DNA from: Anaerolineaceae bacterium
GTDB taxonomy: Bacteria > Chloroflexota > Anaerolineae > Anaerolineales > Anaerolineaceae
Assembly (NCBI GenBank): GCA_016841525.1
Contig: JAENYZ010000004.1
Coordinates: 1 to 64,000, forward strand
Length of the DNA: 64,000 nucleotides
Direction of reading: 5' to 3'
The notes beneath the pieces are model-generated. The model made no database searches, had not been told where the DNA came from, and worked only from the letters and a program-made list of their open reading frames with translations. Positions within the stretch are counted from its first letter, which is position 1; every line of letters starts with the position of its first letter. This document shows, piece after piece, positions 41,801-49,972 of the stretch. The position numbers and the translations under genes were made by a program.

Positions 41801-42867
41801 AAGCGACCGGTAAACTCATCCACGATGACCACTTCGTCACTTTGCACAATGTATTCTTTGTTTCGATGGAAGAGAAACTCTGCTCTCAATGCCTGTTCAA
41901 GAAAGCCCAATAAGCGTGCTTGTTCTGGCGTGATATCTTCAGGCCGCTCAGGGTCTCGCAAGGGCATATCCAGTAATTCTTCCACATGCGCCAGCCCGAT
42001 CTCAGACAAGGTAACCGTGCGATCCTTCTCACTGACCTCATAATCTTCGGGGATCAATTGTTTAACAATGTGCGCCATGCGGATGTACCACTCTGAATCC
42101 TCATGTGAAGGACCTGAAATGATTAAAGGCGTCCGCGCCTCATCAATCAGGATGTTATCGACCTCATCAATGATGGCATAATAATGACTACGCTGTACCC
42201 TGGCTTCTTTGGATGTCGCCAGGTTATCGCGCAGATAATCAAAGCCAAATTCGTTATTTGTGCCGTAGGTAATATCTGCCCGGTATGCCAGTCCCCGGTC
42301 CACCATCAGAAGTTGGTCCTGTTCTTCGATTGGTGATCGCTGGGATGGATCATAAATGAAGGCTTTTCGCCCATGCTCAGTACGGGCAGCCATCTGCAAA
42401 ATGCCCACAGATAATCCCAATGAACGATAGATAGCACCCATCCAGCGACCATCACGTCGAGCCAAATAATCATTGACCGTCACCAAATGTGCACCGCGTC
42501 CAGCCAGGGCATTAAGATAAAGCGGCAGTGTTGCCGCCAAAGTCTTTCCCTCGCCGGTCTTCATTTCAGCAATTTCACCCCTGTGGAGCGTGATACCTGT
42601 GATCAACTGCACATCATAATGCCGCTGTCCAAGAACACGTTTGCTAGCTTCACGCACGGTTGCAAAGGCTTCCACCAGCAAATCATCCAGGGTCTCTCCA
42701 TGAGACAAGCGTTGTTTGAATTCCTCCGTTTTTACCTTCAGATCCTCATTACTGAGTTTCTCGTAGGAATCCTCCAGTGCGTTGATTTGATCAACAATTT
42801 CTTTTAATGATTCAACTTTCTTTTGATGGGGATCCCCACCGAATAACTGGGCAATTTTCTTAAACAT
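38857..42867 (-). CDS. secA: Preprotein translocase ATPase SecA, enlarged
   Basis: SecA drives export of unfolded preproteins through SecYEG. At 1336 aa it is far longer than the usual 800-950. Walker A MKTGEGKT (about 102-109), DEAD-type [16 protein letters not shown] (about 232-247), [14 protein letters not shown] and [21 protein letters not shown] are all intact. An extra segment of roughly 95 residues separates [10 protein letters not shown] from QVLNARKH. Some 400 residues, about 270 more than usual, lie between the [11 protein letters not shown] site and the late LWVEYL..VEALR and AYGQKDPLV motifs. The C-terminus is a Lys/Arg tail ([11 protein letters not shown]) without the zinc-binding Cys motif. 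ATG 42867 is chosen because AAGGTGA lies upstream and overlaps the in-frame GTG 42879. Confidence 0.93.
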   Translation of the reverse strand: [1336 protein letters not shown]

Positions 42868-43082
42868 AAATTTATTCACCTTGATTGGCGCTAAGCGCCT
42901 TCGTTTTCATATTTTGTGATTATAGCACAGGCAGCATATAAAAATATTTGCCTGCCGCCTATAATACTTGAACTATCTTACTCTTCTTAAGTTGGATTTA
43001 TATTAATCCCCTGCATTTTTACACACTTCTATTACATGAGCGTGGTGACTACCAAAAACCAAAAATCAAGCCCTTCCTTAAT

Positions 43083-43112
43083 TAAAAAATCCCGGAAGTC
43101 TCATTCCGGGAT
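43083..43112 (-). terminator. Rho-independent terminator of FHA gene
   Basis: ATCCCGGAA (43089-43097) pairs with TTCCGGGAT (43104-43112) around a 6-nt loop. On the minus strand a T-run follows. It lies 20 bp past the stop of the FHA protein gene. Confidence 0.9.
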
Positions 43113-43131
43113 GATTTTGCCAATATTAAGC

Positions 43132-43743
43132 TTAAGGCACCGGGCAGCCTTCCAGCATGTCAAAGGTGATTGCACACCACCAGGATGCTGGCATGAAATA
43201 CAAAGTAACCGCAATCACACAGGCAAGGACAACAACGGCGATAATTAATATCATCAGCCAGGTTGGGAATCCTTCCCTTTTCGCCTTCGGCTTGCGGACT
43301 TTTTCAATCCTGGGTTCAGGCAGTTCCTCTTCATACTTCGGTTCTACTGCTTGCTCATATTCAGATGGCGGCGCTTCTTGCGGCAGTTCATATGCCTGTG
43401 GGCCTTGCTCAGCAACGATCGTCGCATCAGGATCGTAACTGCTCTTCTCAAAAACCATGACAATGTTTTCACCAAAAGTGATCACATCACCAGCTCGAAG
43501 CTGCTTCGGGCTTGAGATACGTTCGCCGTTAAGGAAGGTCCCATTGGTTGACCCGAGATCTTCAATAAAGAAATCATCTTCCTGCCTGAAAAAGCGGGCG
43601 TGCCTCCTTGATACCTCAGGATCTCCGATGGCAATATCGTTGGCAAGATCTCGCCCGAATAAAATTTCGGCCTGTTCTAAAGGAAAAACCTTCCCCGGAT
43701 TAGGGCCTGAACGCGTTGATAATTGGAAATATTGGGCGGTCAT
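43132..43743 (-). CDS. FHA domain membrane protein
   Basis: This 203-aa protein carries an N-terminal FHA domain, a phosphothreonine-binding fold. The conserved core is GRDLANDIAI, SRRHARF and DLGSTNGTFLNG (about residues 25-72). A Pro/Glu-rich linker (about 100-150) follows, then one transmembrane helix (about 165-187) and a short Cys-containing tail (EGCPVP). The FHA domain would be cytoplasmic. It may receive signals from Ser/Thr kinases, none of which is in this window. The start is set at ATG 43743 by AAGGAGG 5 nt upstream, not at 43767. Confidence 0.9.
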   Translation of the reverse strand: MTAQYFQLSTRSGPNPGKVFPLEQAEILFGRDLANDIAIGDPEVSRRHARFFRQEDDFFIEDLGSTNGTFLNGERISSPKQLRAGDVITFGENIVMVFEKSSYDPDATIVAEQGPQAYELPQEAPPSEYEQAVEPKYEEELPEPRIEKVRKPKAKREGFPTWLMILIIAVVVLACVIAVTLYFMPASWWCAITFDMLEGCPVP

Positions 43744-44088
43744 TGAACCTCCTTCAAGATAGATCAATCAAACCTGGTTAATTCTTATTAATTATTATAG
43801 TATTAGTTTAATGATTTTTTCAATTCATGTCAAACATTTAAAATAAAAGCCAGTCAATGCGCTTTCCTTCTTGATAAAGAAAATGATCATCCAGCAAAAA
43901 ATAAATCGCATACCAACCCTGACGCTTTTTTCGTTAAGATTGTTATTATTTCTCTGATAAGTCTTTAATATATTTCAGACATCCACTCAATAAAATTGAT
44001 AATGATAGGAACATAAAGAGTAATAAGATTTGACAGGAATTTGAAGTAAGTAATTACCAAAAATCCAAATTTTAGGAGAGAAGCATTT
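43744..44088. other. Intergenic region upstream of clpB
   Basis: 345 bp between the divergent FHA and clpB genes. I see no CIRCE operator (TTAGCACTC-N9-GAGTGCTAA) and no clear -35/-10 pair. A TTTGACAG near 44030 has no good -10 at the right distance. No ORF or RNA gene is evident. Confidence 0.45.
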
Positions 44089-46701
44089 ATGGATTTAAAT
44101 AAATTTACACAAAAAGCACAGCAAGCGCTGATTCAATCACAGCAGCTTGCTTCGGATCTTAACCATCAGACCATTGAACCTGCACATTTACTTCTGGCAT
44201 TGTTAAACCAGGACCAGGGGGTTGTCCCTGCCATTGTCACCAAGGTTTCTGGCAGCCCAATCGCCCTGCGTGAAGAGGTTCAAAATGAACTCGACAATAA
44301 GCCCAAAGTCTACGGTGGGAATACCGGCCAAGCCGGTATGTCAAAAGCCGCTGTGGATATCACCAATGCTGCTGAGCGTTTCGCCAAAGGGATGTCCGAT
44401 GAGTACATTTCTACAGAACACCTATTGCTCGGACTGACCGAAAGCTCAGAAGGCAAACGGCTTTCGAATTATGGCCTGACCAGAGATGCCATTCTCAAAG
44501 CACTCAAAGAGGTGCGTGGCTCGCAGCGCGTCACCAACCAGAATCCTGAATCAACCTATGAGGCATTGACAAAGTATGGGCGCGATCTGACAGCATTAGC
44601 ACGCACAGGGAAATTAGACCCTGTTATTGGTCGCGATGAAGAAATTCGCAGGATTGTGCAAATACTTTCCCGAAGGACGAAGAACAACCCGGCATTGATC
44701 GGCGAACCCGGTGTAGGTAAGACCGCCATTGTAGAGGGATTAGCACAGCGCATTGTCAACGGTGATGTACCGGAAGGTTTGAAAAACAAAAAAATTATTG
44801 CCCTTGACATCGGTTCGTTGATTGCCGGCGCAAAATATCGCGGCGAATTTGAAGAACGGTTGAAGGCTGTGTTGAAAGAAATTGTAGATGCAGCCGGTGA
44901 AATTCTGCTGTTTGTGGACGAAATGCATACCGTCGTTGGCGCGGGTGCTGCCGAAGGCGCGGTTGATGCGGGCAATATGCTCAAACCCATGCTGGCGCGC
45001 GGTGAACTGCACATGATCGGTGCAACCACCCTGGACGAATATCGCAAATACGTTGAAAAAGATGCTGCGCTTGAACGTCGCTTCCAACCCGTCTTTGTCA
45101 CAGAACCCTCCGTTGAGGATACCATCAGCATCTTGCGTGGTTTAAAGCAGCGATACGAAGTTCATCATGGTGTACGTATAACGGACCCAGCGGTCATTGC
45201 AGCAGCCACATTGTCCCACCGGTATATCACAGACAGGCACTTGCCCGACAAAGCAATTGACCTGATTGACGAAGCTGCAGCACGCCTGCGAACGGAAATT
45301 GATTCCAAGCCGCAAGCTTTAGATGAAGTTGATCGGGCCATTATGCAGCTTGAGATAGAACGCCAGGCATTGCAGAAAGAAAAGGACAAAGCCTCAAAGG
45401 AACGATTGGCAAATATCGAAAAGGACCTGGCAAACCTCAAGGAAAACGCCAGTGAACTGCACACACGCTGGCAGGTGGAAAAAGAAGCCATCCGGGAAAT
45501 TCGGGACCTCAAAGAAAAAATCGACCAAACAGAAACCCAAATTGACCAGGCTGAGCGACAGGCTGACCTTGAAAAAGCTGCCCGATTACGTTACGGCACA
45601 TTAAATGAGCTGCAGGCGCATTTGGAGAATGCTGAAAAGCACCTGAAAGAACTGCAAGAAAATTCACCTTTGCTGAAAGAAGAGGTGGATGCTGAAGAGA
45701 TTGCCGAAGTTGTTGGTAAATGGACAGGCATCCCGGTCTCTCGACTGCTGGAAGGCGAAATGCAAAAACTGATGCGCATGGAGGAACAACTGCACCGCCG
45801 GATTGTCGGACAGGATGAAGCTGTTGATGTGGTGTCAAATGCAGTACGCCGTGCCCGGGCTGGATTACAGGACCCCAACCGACCGATTGGCTCTTTCATT
45901 TTCCTGGGTCCCACAGGCGTGGGTAAAACAGAGCTGGCGCGTGCACTGGCTGAATTTCTTTTCAATGATGAGGGTGCCATGGTGCGCATCGATATGAGCG
46001 AATACCAGGAGAAACACACCGTCAGCCGGCTGTTTGGTGCACCACCCGGTTATGTCGGCTTTGAAGAAGGCGGACAGTTAACAGAAGCCGTCCGACGCCG
46101 GCCCTATAGTGTGGTGTTGTTCGATGAAATTGAAAAAGCGCATGCAGAAGTTTTCAATGCCCTGCTGCAATTGCTGGATGACGGTCGCCTGACTGACGGA
46201 CAAGGTCGCACCGTTGATTTCCGAAACACTGTGATCATAATGACCAGCAACCTCGGCAGCGAGCTGTGGATGAGTTCTGTCGAAGACGAAAACCAGATCA
46301 AAGAGGTTTCACGGGATCAAATCAACCGACTGCTCCAGGCTCACTTCCGCCCAGAGTTCCTTAATCGTGTTGATGAAATTGTGGTGTTTACGCCTCTGAC
46401 AAAAGAAGACCTGGCAAAGATCGTTGATATCCAATTGAATCGTGTGGCTAACTTGATGCGCGATCGCAACCTGACATTAAAGGTAGACCAGGCTGCTCGG
46501 GATTACCTGGCAGAATTAGGCTATGACCCCGATTTTGGTGCCCGGCCGCTCAAACGCACCATCCAGCGAGAGGTTCAGGACCCGTTGGCTCTGAAAGTTG
46601 TGGCAGGTGAGGTCAAAGAAGGCGAAACTATCCGGGTCACTAAAGGACCAGCCGGACTGCAATTTGATGTAATCAGAGCTGAGGAAGACCAAGAAAAATA
46701 A
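44089..46701 (+). CDS. clpB: ATP-dependent chaperone ClpB
   Basis: ClpB is a hexameric disaggregase that works with DnaK. The length of 870 aa is normal. The N domain covers about 1-150 ([20 protein letters not shown]). NBD1 has Walker A GEPGVGKT at about 205. The coiled-coil M domain runs about 405-530 and is rich in Glu/Lys heptads. NBD2 has Walker A GPTGVGKT at about 606 and [11 protein letters not shown] as Walker B. The C-terminal D2-small domain begins near 755. AGGAG lies 10 nt before the ATG. It stands alone with a terminator; no dnaK/grpE is adjacent. Confidence 0.96.
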   Translation: MDLNKFTQKAQQALIQSQQLASDLNHQTIEPAHLLLALLNQDQGVVPAIVTKVSGSPIALREEVQNELDNKPKVYGGNTGQAGMSKAAVDITNAAERFAKGMSDEYISTEHLLLGLTESSEGKRLSNYGLTRDAILKALKEVRGSQRVTNQNPESTYEALTKYGRDLTALARTGKLDPVIGRDEEIRRIVQILSRRTKNNPALIGEPGVGKTAIVEGLAQRIVNGDVPEGLKNKKIIALDIGSLIAGAKYRGEFEERLKAVLKEIVDAAGEILLFVDEMHTVVGAGAAEGAVDAGNMLKPMLARGELHMIGATTLDEYRKYVEKDAALERRFQPVFVTEPSVEDTISILRGLKQRYEVHHGVRITDPAVIAAATLSHRYITDRHLPDKAIDLIDEAAARLRTEIDSKPQALDEVDRAIMQLEIERQALQKEKDKASKERLANIEKDLANLKENASELHTRWQVEKEAIREIRDLKEKIDQTETQIDQAERQADLEKAARLRYGTLNELQAHLENAEKHLKELQENSPLLKEEVDAEEIAEVVGKWTGIPVSRLLEGEMQKLMRMEEQLHRRIVGQDEAVDVVSNAVRRARAGLQDPNRPIGSFIFLGPTGVGKTELARALAEFLFNDEGAMVRIDMSEYQEKHTVSRLFGAPPGYVGFEEGGQLTEAVRRRPYSVVLFDEIEKAHAEVFNALLQLLDDGRLTDGQGRTVDFRNTVIIMTSNLGSELWMSSVEDENQIKEVSRDQINRLLQAHFRPEFLNRVDEIVVFTPLTKEDLAKIVDIQLNRVANLMRDRNLTLKVDQAARDYLAELGYDPDFGARPLKRTIQREVQDPLALKVVAGEVKEGETIRVTKGPAGLQFDVIRAEEDQEK

Positions 46702-46730
46702 CCAGCCTGAATCACAAAGGTTGAATAACA

Positions 46731-46767
46731 AAAAAGCCCATAGACCAGAACGCTATGGGCTTTTTTT
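46731..46767 (+). terminator. Rho-independent terminator of clpB
   Basis: GCCCATAG (46736-46743) pairs with CTATGGGC (46753-46760), flanked by A-run and T-run, with seven T residues on exit. Confidence 0.9.
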
Positions 46768-46801
46768 ATGCATCGTCTTGGATGATTTGGCATGTTTTTT
46801 T

Positions 46802-47143
46802 GGAGTGAGGCTTTAAGGCCGATATGATGAATTTTGTAGTTATTTCTATAATCAAGGTTAAACAATTATTATTGTGCTTTAGGAAAATTATAAAATTCCA
46901 AAGCTTCTCGGGCTGATGCCCTCGCTCCAAGATCTGGGTGAATAATATTTCCTGTGACTCGGAGTGAGGCCCCTGCCCTGTCAAGGGTTAGGCCGATAAT
47001 AGGTATTTAATTTAGAATTACTTCTCTGATTTCAAGAACAATCAATATTATTTGTTCTTTACAAAATTTATAAAATTCCAAAGCTTCTCGGGCTAACCCT
47101 CACGCCCTTCGGTCTCAGGGCAATGAGCCCCTTACTCCAAGAT
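46802..47143. repeat. Tandem imperfect duplication, units about 130 and 185 bp
   Basis: Unit 1 (46802-46932) and unit 2 (46960-47143) both run from GGAGTGAGGC to CTCCAAGAT. A stretch of 27 nt is identical at 46888-46914 and 47068-47094, offset 180. Unit 2 has extra GC-rich inserts near both ends. The segment is non-coding on both strands as far as I can see. Confidence 0.7.
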
Positions 47144-47203
47144 TTAGAAATCAAAATGGGATTATTCTTGCACTTTTCAATACAGATTTACCCACCTTGA
47201 CCT

Positions 47204-47266
47204 CCTAATAACTAATACCCAATACCTAATACCCGACTTTCCCCACTCACCAATCTCCATTCACCA
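47204..47266. repeat. Degenerate heptad-periodic tract H2
   Basis: Nine 7-mers in register: CCTAATA ACTAATA, CCCAATA CCTAATA, CCCGACT TTCCCCA, CTCACCA ATCTCCA and TTCACCA. The tract runs up to the stop codon of the PIG-L gene. Confidence 0.65.
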
Positions 47267-48133
47267 TCATTCAAACAAATCCCGCTTAACGCTTTCCCCA
47301 GGCTTCAGTTCCGGATAAGCTTGCATAAAGGTCTCGTGGTGTCCGCCGAGCAGCCGGGTGATAAAACCTCGAAAACCCTTATTCATCTCACCGCCCCCCT
47401 GGCTGGCATGGCATTCCGCTGCTTTCTCGCGAAGCTCTTTGACCGGTCTGTAATCAATCTTTGCATGGGTGGGAAAGTCAACATTGGTAATTGAGACCAG
47501 GTCAATGTCCTTATTTCTTCCGAAGGCATGCGGATCCTGACCAAGTAAGCGCAGCACCCAAACCGTGGCTTTCAAAAAACCGCGATTCATGGTGTGAAAA
47601 TATAGTTTACCTGGTTGAAAAGGCTCTAAACCATCCGGGTCATCATAATCAGGGCTTGAGACCAGATCAAAAGCCTGAACGGTTGCCCTATGAATGGCAA
47701 TATGGTCCGGATGCCGGTATCCACCAATCGGGTCAAAGGTGATGATCACATCCGGCTGAATCTGACGCATCAAATGTGCCACTTCTTCCGCTACCTTTTC
47801 AATGGGCTGGGCAGCTAAAGCCTGTGGATGATGGTTTGCATCAGCGCCAGCCATTCCTGAATCCCGATATTTCAGGAAGTGTAATTGTTCAATCCCCAGT
47901 ACATCTGCTGCACAGCGCAACTCCTGAGTGCGCACGCAGGATGCGCTCTTGATCGTTTCTTTATATTCGGGGTCAATCTCCCCTAATTCACCCCGTGTTG
48001 CACAGATTAAATGGACATTTACACCCCGTTGTGCATATAATGCCAGTGTACCGCCCATACCAAAGGTTTCGTCATCTGGATGGGCAAGCACAGTCAGCAG
48101 GGTTTTTCCGGGATAGTGAGCAAGTTTTTTCAT
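47267..48133 (-). CDS. PIG-L/LmbE family N-acetylglucosaminyl deacetylase
   Basis: This family of zinc-dependent deacetylases acts on GlcNAc-linked small molecules (MshB, BshB) or conjugates (Mca). The 288-aa protein has AHPDDETFGMGG near residues 17-28, containing the zinc ligands His-Pro-Asp-Asp, and GGYRHPDHIAIHRA near 138-151 with the third ligand. The thiol pathway (mycothiol, bacillithiol) cannot be confirmed; no partner gene is here. AAAGG lies upstream of the ATG. Confidence 0.9.
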   Translation of the reverse strand: MKKLAHYPGKTLLTVLAHPDDETFGMGGTLALYAQRGVNVHLICATRGELGEIDPEYKETIKSASCVRTQELRCAADVLGIEQLHFLKYRDSGMAGADANHHPQALAAQPIEKVAEEVAHLMRQIQPDVIITFDPIGGYRHPDHIAIHRATVQAFDLVSSPDYDDPDGLEPFQPGKLYFHTMNRGFLKATVWVLRLLGQDPHAFGRNKDIDLVSITNVDFPTHAKIDYRPVKELREKAAECHASQGGGEMNKGFRGFITRLLGGHHETFMQAYPELKPGESVKRDLFE

Positions 48134-48225
48134 TATCTTAAACCTTTAATATTATTCCTTCAGCTAAAAAACATTATCAGCCCAATTAGACCAATAATCA
48201 AATTTAAAACATATACAATGAAGGA

Positions 48226-49071
48226 TCAATCAATAAAACTCGAAACTGGTCCATTAGGATCAAAGATCCCAACAAGATCGCTCCAGGGAATCATAACATA
48301 TTGGGGACCTGCTGCATAAGGTGCAACCTCATATACATCAAAATTGATTCGCAATCCCTCCGTAAGCAAATTCCAGTTTTCCCGTTCCTGCATCATATCT
48401 GCCGCAGTTCCCAATTGGTAGCCAACCCCCCTGCCCTCTAGAACAGGGTCGACAAGGCTGCCAATTGCGTTGATATAATCTGTCTCCGGCAAGAAAAGGT
48501 CTCCCAGCCTCAAAAATTCCCCATTCTGAGCATCATAATTCAGAGCATTTGAGAAGGGAAAAGGATGGGCGGACATTGCAATATACTGATCAAATGCCAG
48601 GTAAATGCTGAACAATTGCTGGTCAGCATAGGTCAGGTCATAATCAAAGGTGAGATAGCTCAAAGGCGGCTCCCCTTCCCCTGCCATTCCAACTGACGAA
48701 TCCGTCACTGCCAATAAGAAATCATCTATTACAGCTTGGACGAATTGGTCACTCTCGGTATTAAAAGCAGTGACGGGCAGTTCAGGACCCGCCAAATTTG
48801 GCCACACCCCGTCAATCTCATACTTGGGTTCTTCCATTTCCTCAAATATAATTCGATCAATGATTTGTATTTCAGGTTCTTGCGTTGTGGGTTCAATTTC
48901 GGCTTCAGGTGTTTCGCTGGGAAAAACTTCCACCATGGGCGTCGGTGAAATGACTGGCAGCTCTGAAGTTTCCTCAGGTTGATTTGCTAATAACGAAGGA
49001 AGGCTGCAGGAAATCGTTATGAGTCCTGCAAGGATTAAGAAACTTGCTATCTTGATTTGTTTGCTCATCAT
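48226..49071 (-). CDS. RsiV-like lipoprotein (DUF3298/DUF4163)
   Basis: The 281-aa precursor has a signal peptide ending in a lipobox ITISC, with Cys at about 21. An acidic Pro/Thr linker follows, then a DUF4163-like region. A C-terminal DUF3298 domain starts near 185 with LRLGDLFLP, and NFDVYEVAPYAAGPQ near 250 is the family hallmark. In Bacillus RsiV this domain binds lysozyme, but here there is no anti-sigma helix and no sigma factor gene, so it is probably a stand-alone surface lipoprotein. ATG 49071 and ATG 49068 share an AGGAGG. A hairpin-rich leader lies upstream. Confidence 0.82.
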   Translation of the reverse strand: MMSKQIKIASFLILAGLITISCSLPSLLANQPEETSELPVISPTPMVEVFPSETPEAEIEPTTQEPEIQIIDRIIFEEMEEPKYEIDGVWPNLAGPELPVTAFNTESDQFVQAVIDDFLLAVTDSSVGMAGEGEPPLSYLTFDYDLTYADQQLFSIYLAFDQYIAMSAHPFPFSNALNYDAQNGEFLRLGDLFLPETDYINAIGSLVDPVLEGRGVGYQLGTAADMMQERENWNLLTEGLRINFDVYEVAPYAAGPQYVMIPWSDLVGIFDPNGPVSSFID

Positions 49072-49129
49072 AGATCCTCCTGTACACACCTAATCTGGAT
49101 AATATCACAATGTGACAATCTTTAACACA

Positions 49130-49222
49130 ATTGCCTGGCATGAGGGGACATACCAGGCAATCTTCAGGGAGGAAACCACCTGATCATCTGAGAAAATGAT
49201 CATCTCACTTCAGCATGATTGG
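49130..49222 (-). ncRNA. Candidate structured leader or small RNA
   Basis: Arms 49130-49142 and 49149-49161 form a 13-bp hairpin with a 6-nt loop. The pair at positions 39/52 is G-U in minus-strand RNA but a C-A mismatch in plus-strand RNA, which favours minus-strand transcription. A second structured segment (about 49177-49222) has outer arms CCACC/GGTGG and an inner TGATCAT/ATGATCA pair. The hairpins lie between the NYN gene and the RsiV-like gene, as a leader of the latter. I match no known riboswitch. Confidence 0.4.
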
Positions 49223-49341
49223 TGGAAGACACACCAAATACCAATAAATGTTCTGTGTCTTTGATAATAGTTTACTTGTTTTCAACCTGGATATCATTAA
49301 AATGAAATTAGAGTTTACTATTTAGACCTTATTTGTTATAT

Positions 49342-49827
49342 TTACTTTTTTCCGGAGCGTGGGTGCCCATGTTTGAACAGGGCTTCCCAATCTGCCAGTT
49401 CTTCTTCTGATAACAGGCGATTTCTGGGGTCAAGCGTTGGCCGTTCTGATATCAAAGTCTCCCACTCAGCCGCAAAGGCTTGTGATGAAATCACGCTGGC
49501 GTGCACTGCCCGAGCAGCCTGCTGCACCTGGCGGTCAGAACTGACAATGGTCACGTTTCTTGCACGTTTCCCCAACTTACTGAGTTTTTCCATGATGGCA
49601 TCGTCCGCTGTTCGTCCGCTTTGAACAAAATGCGCCTGGACACTGCCGTATCGCTTAATGCCGGTCATCCCAGCCGGAGCCTGGTCAAAATACACCGATA
49701 CTTTTTTTCGACGCAACCGACAATATTCCTGCAATATTTTTATCAACTTGGTTTCATCATCCGGGTCAGAAAGGTTTATACCCTGAATGTGTGGTATTAA
49801 ATTATGCCCGTCTATTAATAAAGTCAT
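49342..49827 (-). CDS. NYN (YacP-like) domain RNase
   Basis: This 161-aa protein has a PIN-like NYN fold. It opens MTLLIDGHNLIPHI with the first catalytic Asp. Further signature acidic residues are in VYFDQAP near 45-51, SGRTADDAIMEKL near 70-82 and IVSSDRQVQQAAR near 94-106. YacP/Rae1-type proteins are ribosome-associated or RNA-processing endonucleases; the target here is unknown. No Shine-Dalgarno is present and TAGAAT lies 6 nt before the ATG. The C-terminal SGKK tail is basic. Confidence 0.85.
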   Translation of the reverse strand: MTLLIDGHNLIPHIQGINLSDPDDETKLIKILQEYCRLRRKKVSVYFDQAPAGMTGIKRYGSVQAHFVQSGRTADDAIMEKLSKLGKRARNVTIVSSDRQVQQAARAVHASVISSQAFAAEWETLISERPTLDPRNRLLSEEELADWEALFKHGHPRSGKK

Positions 49828-49833
49828 AATAGT

Positions 49834-49839
49834 ATTCTA
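49834..49839 (-). promoter_or_regulatory. -10 box of a candidate leaderless promoter (NYN gene)
   Basis: On the minus strand TAGAAT, then ACTATT, then the ATG at 49827, without Shine-Dalgarno. It repeats the spacing seen before other genes in this window. Confidence 0.4.
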
Positions 49840-49972
49840 ACGCAAAGGGGAAACTTACCAAACCCAAGAAAATCTTTTGGTCTTGAAATTCCAATATATT
49901 ACAATAGTGGTATGTATTAAATTCGATTTCTTTGTGTTAAAATTTTTATATTCAGTAAAAGGACTGACGTTT

